Positions 8,243-17,051 of a DNA stretch of 64,000 nt are shown here, one piece after another. The notes beneath the pieces are model-generated. The model was not told where the DNA came from and did not search any database. It was given only the letters and a program-made list of their open reading frames with translations. Both the position numbers and the translations under genes were made by a program. This DNA comes from Acinetobacter guerrae (GTDB lineage: Bacteria; Pseudomonadota; Gammaproteobacteria; Pseudomonadales; Moraxellaceae), in contig NZ_LXGN01000004.1 in the NCBI RefSeq assembly GCF_009372255.1, forward strand, positions 62,001 through 126,000. The letters run 5' to 3'. Every line of letters begins with the position of its first letter. Position 1 is the first letter of the stretch.

Positions 8243-8932
8243 TCATTCTATTTTTGATGATAAACTGGCAAAAAGCTCAGAACTTCCAAAACTTTCCAAC
8301 AAGCTTTCGTAAGTTTGACGGCTTTCCCCCATCAAATACGGCCCTTCCAAAAACACCATCTGACGCAAAGCTTGCCAAATCCATTTTTCGTCAAGACGAC
8401 TACTATCACTGATATGCCCAGACATATAAAGAAAGTTGGTCCAGTTCGTCAAAACAATCCACAGGTTAATGACCAACGCTTCAATTTCTGAATTGGTCAT
8501 TTTCATAAGACCTGCATCGACAAATGCCTGATAAATTTTTTGTCCCTGCTGCATCACTTTTCCTGCAAAACGTGGATAAATCTTTTTGAAGTCGTTATTA
8601 CTTTCAATTAAATGATAAACATCACGATGCAGAAAACGATAAGCCCACAGTTGATTACTCAATACCTGAAAATAGCGAATTTTATCATTGGCATTGACTA
8701 AACGGTCATCTGGTAATGCCAGCATCTCCAGTGTTTCTTGTTGGTACTGTTCCGCCAACTCTTTGATAATTTCCTGTTTATTACGAAAGTGATAATACAG
8801 ATTGCCAGGACTGATCCCTAATTCAGCTGCGATATGATTCGTCGTAACGGAGCGTTCACCACGTTCATTAAACAATTGCAAGCTAATGTGCAAAATACGA
8901 TCTTTGGTTTTAAGTGTTTTGCTAAGAGACAT
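8243..8932 (-). CDS. TetR-family transcriptional regulator
   Basis: A 229-residue regulator with an N-terminal TetR helix-turn-helix (residues about 13-58: RSVTTNHIAAELGISPGNLYYHFRNKQEI). The C-terminal ligand-binding half is alpha-helical and not assignable by eye. It is divergent from the aldehyde dehydrogenase gene with a 20-bp palindrome between them, so it probably represses that gene and perhaps itself. The ligand is unknown; an aromatic or aliphatic aldehyde or a related acyl compound would fit the neighbour. Confidence 0.88.
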   Translation of the reverse strand: MSLSKTLKTKDRILHISLQLFNERGERSVTTNHIAAELGISPGNLYYHFRNKQEIIKELAEQYQQETLEMLALPDDRLVNANDKIRYFQVLSNQLWAYRFLHRDVYHLIESNNDFKKIYPRFAGKVMQQGQKIYQAFVDAGLMKMTNSEIEALVINLWIVLTNWTNFLYMSGHISDSSRLDEKWIWQALRQMVFLEGPYLMGESRQTYESLLESFGSSELFASLSSKIE

Positions 8933-8994
8933 TATTTAATAACCGTATGTAAATTCAAAGAGTAAAAATGCTGACACATAAACCAGCTTGACTA

Positions 8995-9014
8995 TTTAGA
9001 GTATTTACTCTAAA
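8995..9014. promoter_or_regulatory. Palindromic operator between TetR gene and aldehyde dehydrogenase
   Basis: TTTAGAGTATTTACTCTAAA has two perfect 9-bp arms (TTTAGAGTA / TACTCTAAA) around TT. It lies 40 bp before the aldehyde dehydrogenase start and 63 bp before the TetR start, where a TetR dimer could block both promoters. A further AAGAGTA half-site occurs near 8957. Assignment to the adjacent regulator is inference. Confidence 0.7.
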
Positions 9015-9053
9015 AATATCATATAGAGCAAATTTTAGTTATGGAAGCGTGTC

Positions 9054-10502
9054 ATGAATAGTCAAACAAAAAAAATGTCGATGACTCCTCATTCATTCGA
9101 TCACCAACAGTTAAAAGACTTACTGGAACATCAAAAATTAGCATATCAACGCTACCCTGTGCCAACTGCAAAAGATCGTATTGATCGTTTAGCTCGGCTC
9201 AAACGTGTTTTAATCAAATATCAGGATCAAATTGCCGATGCAATTAATCGTGATTATGGTAACCGTTCTATCGGTGAAACCAAAATTGGCGAGTTACTCA
9301 CCTGTGTTGAACAGATTGGCTATTATAGCAAGCATTTGACTGAATGGATGAAACCATCTAAACGCCATGTCAGTCTAATCCATCAGCCTGCCAAAGTCTG
9401 GGTTCAATATCAACCATTAGGTGTCATTGGTATTATTGCACCGTGGAACTATCCACTACTGCTCTCTGTTGGCCCATTGATTTGTGCGCTAGCAGCGGGT
9501 AATCACGCCATGATCAAAATTTCAAGCGCTTCGGCGCACTTTGGTCAAGTACTTGAAAATGCACTTTCAGAAGCCTTTCCACAAGAGTTAGTGGCTGTTG
9601 TTAATGGTGGCGGTGCTATTTCAGATGCATTTAGTCATTTGCCTTTCGACAAAATGATTTTTACGGGTTCAACCAATGTCGGTAAAACGGTGATGGCTGC
9701 TGCGGCTGAAAATTTGGTTCCTGTAATTTTAGAACTTGGCGGCAAATCTCCCGCAATTGTACATCCATCTATGGATATGAAAGATGCTGCACAGCGTTTA
9801 GCTGTAGGAAAACTCTGGAATGCAGGTCAGACCTGTGTCGCACCTGACTTTTTATTTTTACCAAAAGGTCGAGCTGCCGAGTTTATTGAAAACTTTAAAA
9901 TTATTGTGAAAAGCATGTACCCAACTTTCCATGATAATCAGGATTACACCTCGATTATCAATGATAAACAGTACAATCGCTTGCAAGGTTATTTAGAAGA
10001 TGCACGCTCACAAGGCGCACGTATTATTGAAATCAATCCTGAACAAGAGCAGCTTGATGATGTTCGTAAAATCGCACCGACTTTACTGACAGGTGTGACT
10101 ACAGAAATGGACATTATGAAGAATGAAATCTTTGGTCCAATTCTTCCAATCTTTGAATATGATCAAATTGAAGATGTCATTGAGTTTATTAATCGTCGTC
10201 CGCGCCCACTTGCGTTATACTACTTCGACTTTGATCAGTCACGTGCCGACTATCTTGCTGAACGCACACATTCGGGACATTTTGGTCAAAATACCGTGTT
10301 AACCCATGTTGCACAAGATGACCTTCCTTTTGGAGGCGTTGGTGCTTCAGGAATGGGTAAATATCACGGACCAGAAGGTTTTTTCAATCTGTCGCATGAA
10401 CGGTCTATGATGTCAAATCCAAAGCTGTATAGCTTAAAATACATCCTACCACCGTTTAATAAGCCGATTCATCGATTGCTTTATAAAACACTTCTACGCT
10501 AG
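9054..10502 (+). CDS. Aldehyde dehydrogenase, coniferyl-aldehyde-dehydrogenase type
   Basis: NAD(P)-dependent oxidation of an aldehyde to its acid. The 482-residue protein has the class-3-like ALDH layout: GVIGIIAPWNYP (123-134), the cofactor-binding FTGSTNVGK (203-211), the general base in LELGGKSP (Glu227) and the nucleophile in GQTCVAPD (Cys261). It ends in a hydrophobic tail (KYILPPFNKPIHRLLYKTLL) that may contact membrane. The overall sequence resembles CalB-type coniferyl aldehyde dehydrogenases, but fatty or other aromatic aldehydes are equally possible substrates. GGAAG lies 6-7 bp before the chosen ATG; in-frame ATGs at 9075 and 9081 are alternatives. Confidence 0.88.
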   Translation: MNSQTKKMSMTPHSFDHQQLKDLLEHQKLAYQRYPVPTAKDRIDRLARLKRVLIKYQDQIADAINRDYGNRSIGETKIGELLTCVEQIGYYSKHLTEWMKPSKRHVSLIHQPAKVWVQYQPLGVIGIIAPWNYPLLLSVGPLICALAAGNHAMIKISSASAHFGQVLENALSEAFPQELVAVVNGGGAISDAFSHLPFDKMIFTGSTNVGKTVMAAAAENLVPVILELGGKSPAIVHPSMDMKDAAQRLAVGKLWNAGQTCVAPDFLFLPKGRAAEFIENFKIIVKSMYPTFHDNQDYTSIINDKQYNRLQGYLEDARSQGARIIEINPEQEQLDDVRKIAPTLLTGVTTEMDIMKNEIFGPILPIFEYDQIEDVIEFINRRPRPLALYYFDFDQSRADYLAERTHSGHFGQNTVLTHVAQDDLPFGGVGASGMGKYHGPEGFFNLSHERSMMSNPKLYSLKYILPPFNKPIHRLLYKTLLR

Positions 10503-10511
10503 GGTGATCAA

Positions 10512-10547
10512 GGCATGATCTATCACACAGAATCATGCCCTGTTTTT
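10512..10547 (+). terminator. Terminator after aldehyde dehydrogenase
   Basis: Perfect 8-bp stem GGCATGAT (10512-10519) / ATCATGCC (10532-10539) with a 12-base loop, followed by CTGTTTTT. Confidence 0.7.
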
Positions 10548-10558
10548 ATCAAATTCGC

Positions 10559-10587
10559 TTGTCTTTTAATCGTATTTTTGGTATAAA
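10559..10587 (+). promoter_or_regulatory. Sigma-70 promoter of rpmB-rpmG
   Basis: TTGTCT (10559-10564), a 17-bp spacer and TATAAA (10582-10587). It lies about 80 bp before the rpmB start codon, leaving a leader of roughly 75 bases. Confidence 0.7.
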
Positions 10588-10668
10588 ACGCCCCTTGAAT
10601 AAATTCAATCCGTTTATTTGTATGACTGGCCACAGATTTGCTGTTGGCTAAATCAATGGAGTTCCACC

Positions 10669-10905
10669 ATGTCTAAGGTTTGCCAAGTTACCGGCAAGCG
10701 TCCAGTCGTTGGTAACAACGTCTCACACGCCAACAACAAAACCAAGCGCCGGTTCGAGCCGAACCTGCATCACCACCGTTTTTGGTTAGAAAGCGAAAAG
10801 CGTTTTGTACGTCTTCGTTTAACCACTAAAGGTATGCGTATTATCGACAAATTGGGCATTGAAAAGGTTGTTGCTGATCTTCGTGCTCAAGGTCAAAAGA
10901 TCTAA
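10669..10905 (+). CDS. rpmB: 50S ribosomal protein L28
   Basis: Component of the large ribosomal subunit. The 78-residue basic protein has the standard N-terminus [20 protein letters not shown], then [12 protein letters not shown] and the C-terminal VTTKG-like [13 protein letters not shown]. The ATG at 10669 has GGAG upstream at a normal distance and gives the conserved MSKV start; an in-frame upstream ATG at 10618 is rejected. Paired with rpmG as usual. Confidence 0.98.
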
Positions 10906-10917
10906 GGAGTCCTTGCA

Positions 10918-11073
10918 ATGCGTGACAAGATTCGCCTAGTTTCTTCTGCTGGTACTGGTTATTTCTACACTACCACTAAGAACAAACGTACTATGCCGGA
11001 AAAAATGGAAATCAAAAAATTTGATCCAAAAATCCGTCAACACGTTATTTTCAAAGAAGCTAAAATCAAATAA
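10918..11073 (+). CDS. rpmG: 50S ribosomal protein L33
   Basis: Small basic protein of the large subunit, 51 residues, starting [14 protein letters not shown] and ending FKEAKIK. It has no cysteines, so it is the zinc-free (C-minus) form. AAGGAG precedes the ATG. It starts 12 bp after rpmB and ends at a strong terminator, so rpmB-rpmG is a two-gene operon. Confidence 0.98.
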
Positions 11074-11088
11074 TTTTAGATTCTTAAA

Positions 11089-11119
11089 AAAACGGCTTCA
11101 TTTGAAGTCGTTTTTTTTT
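11089..11119 (+). terminator. Terminator of rpmB-rpmG
   Basis: Stem AACGGCTTC / GAAGTCGTT with one G-U pair and a short loop, flanked by an A run and followed by nine T residues. Confidence 0.9.
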
Positions 11120-11216
11120 GCATTTCTTTTGTCCAGCTTGTTAAACTTTTCATAATTTTAATATTGGCATTTTTTATGCTTAATGTTTAAACCCAACCAC
11201 CATAAAGGAGCGCTGA

Positions 11217-12938
11217 GTGCCACATGACGTAGATTTGATTATTTTACTGGCGGTTGGGTTCGGTATAGCCCTCATCTTTGGCTATATTGCCGCACGTCTA
11301 CGCCTCCCTCCTCTGATTGGTTATCTTATCGCAGGCATTATTATCAGTCCCAATACACCAGGTATTGTTGCTGATATGCAATTGGCCAATCAGCTTGCTG
11401 AACTTGGTGTCATGTTTCTTATGTTTGGCGTGGGAATGCATTTTTCCCTAAATGATTTACTCCAAGTACGCCGTATTGCCTTGCCAGGTGCGATTTTGCA
11501 GATTGCTGTCGCCACTTTGCTTGGCGTTGCAGTCTCTATGTGGTGGGGTTGGAGTTTTGGTTCAGCATTGGTATTTGGTTTAAGCCTTTCCTGTGCCAGT
11601 ACCGTAGTATTACTCAAAGCTCTGGGTGATCGAGGTTTATTAGATTCAGTTAATGGTAAAATCGCGGTAGGCTGGCTTCTAGTTGAAGATCTAGTCATGG
11701 TGTTGGTATTGGTGTTACTGCCTGCGACTGCTGTTTTGTTAGGCGGCAAAGAACTTGCGCATAGTACAGCCCACCAAAATATCTGGCTAACGATTGGCAT
11801 TACTCTACTCAAAGTTGCAGGTTTTATTGCCTTTATGCTGATTATCGGTAAACGTCTCGTACCGATGATTATGCAGTTTGTCGCTAGATTAGGTTCACGT
11901 GAACTATTTACGCTTACTGTCGTTGCTGCTGCTGTTTCGATTGCATATGGTTCATATGCCATTTTTGGTGTTTCCATGGCATTAGGTGCTTTCTTTGCAG
12001 GCATGGTGGTAAAAGAGTCTGACTTTAGTCATCGTGCAGAAGAAGAAACACTACCTTTACGTGAAATTTTTTCGATTTTGTTCTTTGTTTCGGTCGGAAT
12101 GCTCTTTGATCCACGTATCTTGGTTGAGCAGCCTTTACATATTTTGGCAGTCATCGCGATTATTATGATTGGTAAAACCCTCGCAGCAATGGCATTGGTT
12201 TTATTCTTTCGTTATCCGATTAATACTGCGCTCACTGTAGGTGCCAGTTTGGCACAAATTGGCGAGTTTTCTTTTATCTTAGCAACACTCGGTGTGTCTC
12301 TTGGCCTCTTAACTTTAGATGCGCAAAACCTGATTTTGGCAGGTGCTCTATTTTCAATTACGCTCAATTCTTTTGTTTTTTCAGCTATTGAACCAATCCA
12401 ACGCTGGATCCGTGAACGTTCACATCTGGCACGCTTACTGGAACGAAGCGGCGATCCACTGGCAATGTTACCCGATGAAGTTGATCAAGACTATTTACGC
12501 GATCAAGTGGTCATGGTCGGCTATGGTGAGGTTGGACGAAGAATTACTAAAACACTGATGGAGCAGGATATTCGAGTCGTTATTGCAGAAGAAAATCGTG
12601 AAATTGTGGAAAATCTACGTAAAAAAGGGATTGCCGCGGTGAGTGGTGAAGCCACTGAACCCAGTGTATTGATTCAGGCACATATTATGCATGCACGGTT
12701 ATTGGTGCTATCACCAATGGATATTATCGATATTCATCGTATTGTCGATATTGCCAAACAGCTGAATCCTCGAATTGAAGTGCTTTGCTGTGCAGAAAGC
12801 CATGAAGAAGCTGAGGTCATTCGGCAGGATAATGTCGGGTTAGTCTTCTATGCTAAAGAAGAAATGGCGAAGAATATGAGTCAGCATATTTTGCATCAAA
12901 TTGAGTTGGCACATCATACAACAACCAGTAACCATTAA
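11217..12938 (+). CDS. ybaL: CPA2-family cation:proton antiporter, KefB/YbaL type
   Basis: A 573-residue inner-membrane antiporter. Residues about 1-390 hold some 12 membrane segments of the Na+/H+ exchanger fold, with GLSLSCASTVVLLKAL and WLLVEDLVMVLVLV, which resemble the KefB/YbaL family. A cytoplasmic TrkA-N (RCK) nucleotide-binding domain follows (about 425-540, VVMVGYGEVGRRI). Such proteins usually move K+ or Na+ against H+ under control of NAD(H) or thiols. The start is GTG, chosen because AAGGAG lies 7 bp upstream. Transcribed alone between two terminators. Confidence 0.88.
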   Translation: MPHDVDLIILLAVGFGIALIFGYIAARLRLPPLIGYLIAGIIISPNTPGIVADMQLANQLAELGVMFLMFGVGMHFSLNDLLQVRRIALPGAILQIAVATLLGVAVSMWWGWSFGSALVFGLSLSCASTVVLLKALGDRGLLDSVNGKIAVGWLLVEDLVMVLVLVLLPATAVLLGGKELAHSTAHQNIWLTIGITLLKVAGFIAFMLIIGKRLVPMIMQFVARLGSRELFTLTVVAAAVSIAYGSYAIFGVSMALGAFFAGMVVKESDFSHRAEEETLPLREIFSILFFVSVGMLFDPRILVEQPLHILAVIAIIMIGKTLAAMALVLFFRYPINTALTVGASLAQIGEFSFILATLGVSLGLLTLDAQNLILAGALFSITLNSFVFSAIEPIQRWIRERSHLARLLERSGDPLAMLPDEVDQDYLRDQVVMVGYGEVGRRITKTLMEQDIRVVIAEENREIVENLRKKGIAAVSGEATEPSVLIQAHIMHARLLVLSPMDIIDIHRIVDIAKQLNPRIEVLCCAESHEEAEVIRQDNVGLVFYAKEEMAKNMSQHILHQIELAHHTTTSNH

Positions 12939-12958
12939 AACCGCCCAAAGACACCATG

Positions 12959-12989
12959 AAAAAAGCGTACTCTCGGTACGCTTTTTTTA
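12959..12989. terminator. Bidirectional terminator after ybaL
   Basis: Stem AAAAAAGCGTAC / GTACGCTTTTTT with loop TCTCG. A run on the left and T run on the right let it end ybaL and the convergent gene that stops at 12987. Confidence 0.9.
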
Positions 12990-13265
12990 GCTTAAATGTT
13001 GTGGTTGCTCGTCCACTACTTCGGCTTGCCATTGATTCATTTGTTTTTCCAACAAACCAAATAACGCAGCCTGAATCATATGCTGGGCGACCATGGGTGT
13101 TTGATCTCCAAGAAGCGCTTTGACTTCATCATTAAACTGGATTTTAACCAAAGGCTCCTGTTCAGAATCAGCATTTCGCAGTGCCAACTCACCACCTTCA
13201 AGTTGAACCAGTTCCAGAATGGCTTCCTGGCTACCAAATAATTCTTTCAACTGTTGTATAGACAT
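12987..13265 (-). CDS. Small hypothetical protein
   Basis: A 92-residue acidic soluble protein beginning MSIQQLKELFGSQEAI, with no signal peptide or membrane segment and no motif I recognise. The ATG at 13265 is preceded by GGAGG four bases upstream, which decides it over an in-frame start 30 codons earlier. Its stop codon overlaps the bidirectional terminator. It is the last of three small same-strand genes behind the RRM protein gene. Confidence 0.75.
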   Translation of the reverse strand: MSIQQLKELFGSQEAILELVQLEGGELALRNADSEQEPLVKIQFNDEVKALLGDQTPMVAQHMIQAALFGLLEKQMNQWQAEVVDEQPQHLS

Positions 13266-13409
13266 AAATCCTCCATGTTCAACATGGTGGCAAAGGGCAA
13301 CTGCACTTTGCGCTATGTGAGGTTTATATATAGGAACTCTTACAGCAAATTTCAAGTTCTCTATAACAATAGGGTCAGTGATTTATAACAATCAGGATAA
13401 TAATCAGAT

Positions 13410-13913
13410 TTAAAATTCGACCATTTCGTTGCGAAAGCCATCAATTAGATGACTTAACTCACGATGCCATTCACGTAGAATTTTGACATCTGGCAACCAT
13501 GATTGCGGGCCTTGTGTGACTTTGATGATCAAGTGAGAAGAGGTTTCCTCTTCGGGCGTTGGTTCCGTTGGTTCTGGCGCATATTGGCACATACGGTAAG
13601 CGCGCTTAAGTTCAGCAATAAAACCATCTTTCGCAAGTTGCTGAAGAACAAGTACTTCAGGTGAAACCTGTCCTTTCTCTGCCATTTTATCTTCAATCGA
13701 CTTTAGTGTCGGTTGCAGATCTGTTAAGCGATAATAACGTACTAACTCCTGTAAAAAAGCCAGCACTGCACCGTGTAGATGGAACACAGCCGTTTCTCGA
13801 TAAGCCTGTGCCTGTTGTACGTGTTCAATTTGCTCGGCTTGTTGACACGCCAGACGTGCAAAATACAACTTTTGATTGGTACGATCGGCATGATAACGAG
13901 CAACACGGGACAT
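13410..13913 (-). CDS. DUF6586-like protein
   Basis: A 167-residue soluble, mostly helical protein with RTNQKLYFARLA near residue 11 and ETAVFHLHGAVLAFLQEL near residue 40. This pattern resembles the DUF6586 family that in Pseudomonas sits next to topA; here topA is about 5 kb away on the same strand. Function is unknown. AAGGA precedes the start. Family assignment is from memory of the pattern, not a search. Confidence 0.65.
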   Translation of the reverse strand: MSRVARYHADRTNQKLYFARLACQQAEQIEHVQQAQAYRETAVFHLHGAVLAFLQELVRYYRLTDLQPTLKSIEDKMAEKGQVSPEVLVLQQLAKDGFIAELKRAYRMCQYAPEPTEPTPEEETSSHLIIKVTQGPQSWLPDVKILREWHRELSHLIDGFRNEMVEF

Positions 13914-14033
13914 GATTTTTCCTTAAATGAACTCAATGAATGCTATACATAGCTTAACTGGATATGGGGCAACTCGACAACTTTTTCAAATATATATCAC
14001 TCACCCCAAACGACCGTCATTTATATATGACAA

Positions 14034-14273
14034 TCAGGCTTCAGCTGCTTTGACGCGAATACCATGTCCTTTGACTTTAAAGGTATTCAAACCCTTGATT
14101 GCTTTAATCGCTTCACGCGCATGTGGCATTTCTACAAAACCAAAACCTTTGGATTTACCTGTGGCTGCATCCATTACCAATATACAGGATTCCACCTGTC
14201 CAAAAGGTTGAAACAACTCGAGTAGTTCCTGCTGACTGACAGAACGATCGAGGTTACGAACTAGGATTTTCAT
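14034..14273 (-). CDS. RNA-recognition-motif (RRM) protein
   Basis: A 79-residue stand-alone RRM. RNP2 is ILVRNL (residues 3-8) and RNP1 is KGFGFVEM (42-49), with the aromatic residues that stack on RNA bases present in RNP1; RNP2 lacks the usual aromatic. Stand-alone RRM proteins bind single-stranded RNA and are much less common in bacteria than in eukaryotes; some are cold-inducible. AAAAGG lies 8 bp before the ATG. It stands alone between the helicase and the DUF6586-like gene. Confidence 0.9.
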   Translation of the reverse strand: MKILVRNLDRSVSQQELLELFQPFGQVESCILVMDAATGKSKGFGFVEMPHAREAIKAIKGLNTFKVKGHGIRVKAAEA

Positions 14274-14334
14274 GATTTAACCTTTTATACAGCGTGAAAT
14301 ACGCATTGAGCAATTAATAAATATCAGACACAGT

Positions 14335-16305
14335 TTAATCGAGATCTATCCCAAAACTAAATCGTTTCTGTCTAACCTGCGTTTTTTGAGGGAATCTAGG
14401 AACCATTTGATGAATTTCTGCGTCTACAAGCGTGTGCGGCAAGTCATTGAAGAAATAACTCTCAATTTTACGCCCTTGTTCATCATATTGGTCTTGCGCC
14501 CAAGTATTATAATTTTGCTTGGTGATAATCAGCTCATTCTCAGCACGTGTCAGTGCCACATACAATACCCGTCGCTCTTCCTCTACTTCATCAAAATTAC
14601 CCTGTGCCCGCGAGTGTGGATATGAATTTGGAGAAACATGCGGCACATAACAAACTTTCTGTTCAGCACCTTTGGCTGAATGAATGGTAATGATCGTCAC
14701 TAAGTCCTGATCACCCGATCTCTCAATTTCTGAAATAGAAATAGGTTCCAGTACATATTCTTCCAAAAATTCGGACAATGCACCGTGCTTACGCCCCAAT
14801 TGCTTGACCAGATCAAAATCTTTAACACGGCGCGACCAGTCCTGTGTTTTATAGTTTTGCTCTAATTGTTCTGATAAGGCTTCTAATGCCAAAGCGATTG
14901 AGGCCTCAACATGCTGCTGCAACACATCAAGTTGTTTTAAAATTAAAATCGCAGATGTTGCCACTTTACCGTGACGCTCCAAGCGTTCACAACGTGCTTC
15001 AATATCTGGCAAGGCAATAAGTTCATGTGCAAGTTTACTGGCTCCTACATCACCAACACCGTTCCAGAGCGTTAAAAACCGCATCCAAGCGATATCATCC
15101 TGTGGGTTGATTACCACTCGCAGCATACTTAAAACATCTTTTACATGGGCAGATTCAAGCAATTTCACTCCACCAATAAAACGATAAGGAATATTACTTG
15201 AGATGAATGCACTTTCGAGATAACGTGCTGAAAAGCCAGAGCGAACTAACAGCATATGATCATTCCAGTTCGCGCCTTGCTGCTGACGTGACATCAAGTC
15301 CTGAGCAATCCAATTGGCTTCTTCAAATTCATTATTGAAAATATGCAGCTGAGGCTTTAAACCCTGTCCACGATGCGCTTTAAGCTGTTTATCATACTCA
15401 ATCGGACTATGTGCCAAAAGCCAATTGGAAAGATCTAAAATTTCCTGTGTAGAACGATAGTTTTCTTCCAGCGTTAGCACTTGAGCATCTGGAATACGTT
15501 CCTTAAAATGATGAATATTTTCAAAATCTGCACCTCGAAATCCATAAATCGACTGAGCATCATCTCCCACACAGAACAAGCTGACATACTCAATTAAAGG
15601 CTGCAAAATTGCCCATTGCAGCGGATTGGTATCCTGCATTTCATCAACCAGAAGCACTTTGCAAAATTTGGCGACCCACTGCACAAGTTCAGGTGAGTTT
15701 TGCAGATTCACCGCCACAATCGCCAAAATATCGTCATAATCCAGAAAATGGCGTTCCTGTTTACGTTGTTCATACGCCTGCATTAGTTCTGCAATCTGAG
15801 CTTTATGCTCTATTGCTTCGGGCAATTGTTTGATTAAGGCATCGGATAGTTTTGATTGGGTATTACGTGCATAAGAATACACATCACAAAGCTGGGCAGC
15901 TTTGGGTAAAACATTGTCTTTATCTTTACCGCGCAGTAACCGAAACATCAGCATTTGATCATCCCGATCGATAATCGTGAAATGTCCAAGACCAAATGCC
16001 TGAGGATTACGGCGCAATAAGTACATACAAAAAGTATGAAAGGTCGAAGCGCGAAGACCTTTTGCAGGTGCGCCCAAATGCTGCTCAACACGTGTCACGA
16101 TTTCACTGGCAGCGCGACGGGTAAAGGTTAGAATTTGAATTTGATCGGCGGAAATTCCTGTATGAATTAAATGAGCAGCTCTTGCAACGATCGTTTTGGT
16201 TTTACCACAGCCAGCACCTGCCAATACCAGACAATGCTGTGCATCCGTCGTAGCGGCACGATACTGTTGTGGATTTAACTCACCGATTAACTGCTCAAAA
16301 CTCAT
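14335..16305 (-). CDS. UvrD/Rep-family ATP-dependent DNA helicase
   Basis: Superfamily 1A 3'-5' helicase of 656 residues. Motifs in order: Q motif LNPQQYRAA (10-18), Walker A AGAGCGKT (29-36), Ia TFTRRAASEI, Walker B LLVDEMQDTN, III GDDAQSIYGFRGAD, IV EENYRST, V IITIHSAKGAEQ and VI VLYVALTRAENEL. It is shorter than UvrD or Rep (about 670-720) and motif II has Met instead of the usual Phe (DEMQDT). It could act in repair or in restarting replication; the sequence alone does not tell which. Confidence 0.93.
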   Translation of the reverse strand: MSFEQLIGELNPQQYRAATTDAQHCLVLAGAGCGKTKTIVARAAHLIHTGISADQIQILTFTRRAASEIVTRVEQHLGAPAKGLRASTFHTFCMYLLRRNPQAFGLGHFTIIDRDDQMLMFRLLRGKDKDNVLPKAAQLCDVYSYARNTQSKLSDALIKQLPEAIEHKAQIAELMQAYEQRKQERHFLDYDDILAIVAVNLQNSPELVQWVAKFCKVLLVDEMQDTNPLQWAILQPLIEYVSLFCVGDDAQSIYGFRGADFENIHHFKERIPDAQVLTLEENYRSTQEILDLSNWLLAHSPIEYDKQLKAHRGQGLKPQLHIFNNEFEEANWIAQDLMSRQQQGANWNDHMLLVRSGFSARYLESAFISSNIPYRFIGGVKLLESAHVKDVLSMLRVVINPQDDIAWMRFLTLWNGVGDVGASKLAHELIALPDIEARCERLERHGKVATSAILILKQLDVLQQHVEASIALALEALSEQLEQNYKTQDWSRRVKDFDLVKQLGRKHGALSEFLEEYVLEPISISEIERSGDQDLVTIITIHSAKGAEQKVCYVPHVSPNSYPHSRAQGNFDEVEEERRVLYVALTRAENELIITKQNYNTWAQDQYDEQGRKIESYFFNDLPHTLVDAEIHQMVPRFPQKTQVRQKRFSFGIDLD

Positions 16306-16317
16306 AAAGGTAAATAT

Positions 16318-16358
16318 GTAAAAGAATAGATATAGTGTAGCAGAGTCTATTCTTTTAC
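16318..16358. repeat. 13-bp perfect inverted repeat before the helicase gene
   Basis: GTAAAAGAATAGA (16318-16330) and TCTATTCTTTTAC (16346-16358) are exact reverse complements around a 15-base loop. The element sits between the HdeD stop (16394) and the helicase start (16305). It may be a weak terminator for HdeD or an mRNA hairpin or operator in the helicase leader. Confidence 0.5.
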
Positions 16359-16393
16359 GCTTACATCTGTCTTTTCGTTGGTTTTCATCAAAA

Positions 16394-16966
16394 TCAAGCT
16401 GCTGTAGATGAACTATTTGGTAAGTGCTTAATCGCAGAAGCCAAAGTCAAATAGTTAATTCCTTGAAACAGAATATCAACTGCTAAAAATAAGCCAAGCA
16501 CCCAAAATGGCGCATCAGGTGACATTAAAATCAGTACGCCTGTTACAAAAGTCAAAATTCCTGAAAATAATGTCCAGCCCCAACCTGGGATTGGTTTCAA
16601 AATAAAGGCATTGACCGTGCGAAAGATTCCAGCGATAACCAGAAATATAGCCAGCAAGCTCGTCAGAACAATCGCTGTCGTTACTGGTGTTTTAAACGCA
16701 TAATAACCCGCCAATAGATACAATACGCCAAATAATGCCCAAAGCCAGCGGCTACCACCTTCAAAAAATTTAAATGCCGCAATAAGATGCAACACACCAC
16801 CAATCATCATCAATGCGCCAAACAGCAAAATGACAGAGTAAGTCGCGATAGAAAGTGAACCCAGTAAAATGATCCCAAAAATGATCAGTAGAATGCCAAA
16901 TAAAAGATACCATTTTCGTTGTTGATGCAGCTCGTTTCGAATTAAGTCATTACCCACTGTTTTCAT
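16394..16966 (-). CDS. HdeD/DUF308 family membrane protein
   Basis: A 190-residue inner-membrane protein with six membrane segments built from repeated pairs, including LLFGILLIIFGIILLGSL and the W-x-ALFGVLYLLAGYYAF block, as in E. coli HdeD, which contributes to acid resistance at high cell density. There is no hdeA or hdeB nearby, so the physiological role may differ. Its upstream region holds two inverted DnaA boxes. Confidence 0.85.
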   Translation of the reverse strand: MKTVGNDLIRNELHQQRKWYLLFGILLIIFGIILLGSLSIATYSVILLFGALMMIGGVLHLIAAFKFFEGGSRWLWALFGVLYLLAGYYAFKTPVTTAIVLTSLLAIFLVIAGIFRTVNAFILKPIPGWGWTLFSGILTFVTGVLILMSPDAPFWVLGLFLAVDILFQGINYLTLASAIKHLPNSSSTAA

Positions 16967-17051
16967 AATTTAGTCTCGTTATAATGAATACATGGTTATA
17001 TTGAGTAAATTTTAAGCATTTGTCTGTATAAAAACTGCATTCAAATCGCAC

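Noticed and set aside
11390-12004. 204-codon minus-strand open frame inside the antiporter gene
   Set aside because: Antisense shadow of a clear membrane transporter; its translation is Thr/Pro/Asn-rich with no family pattern.
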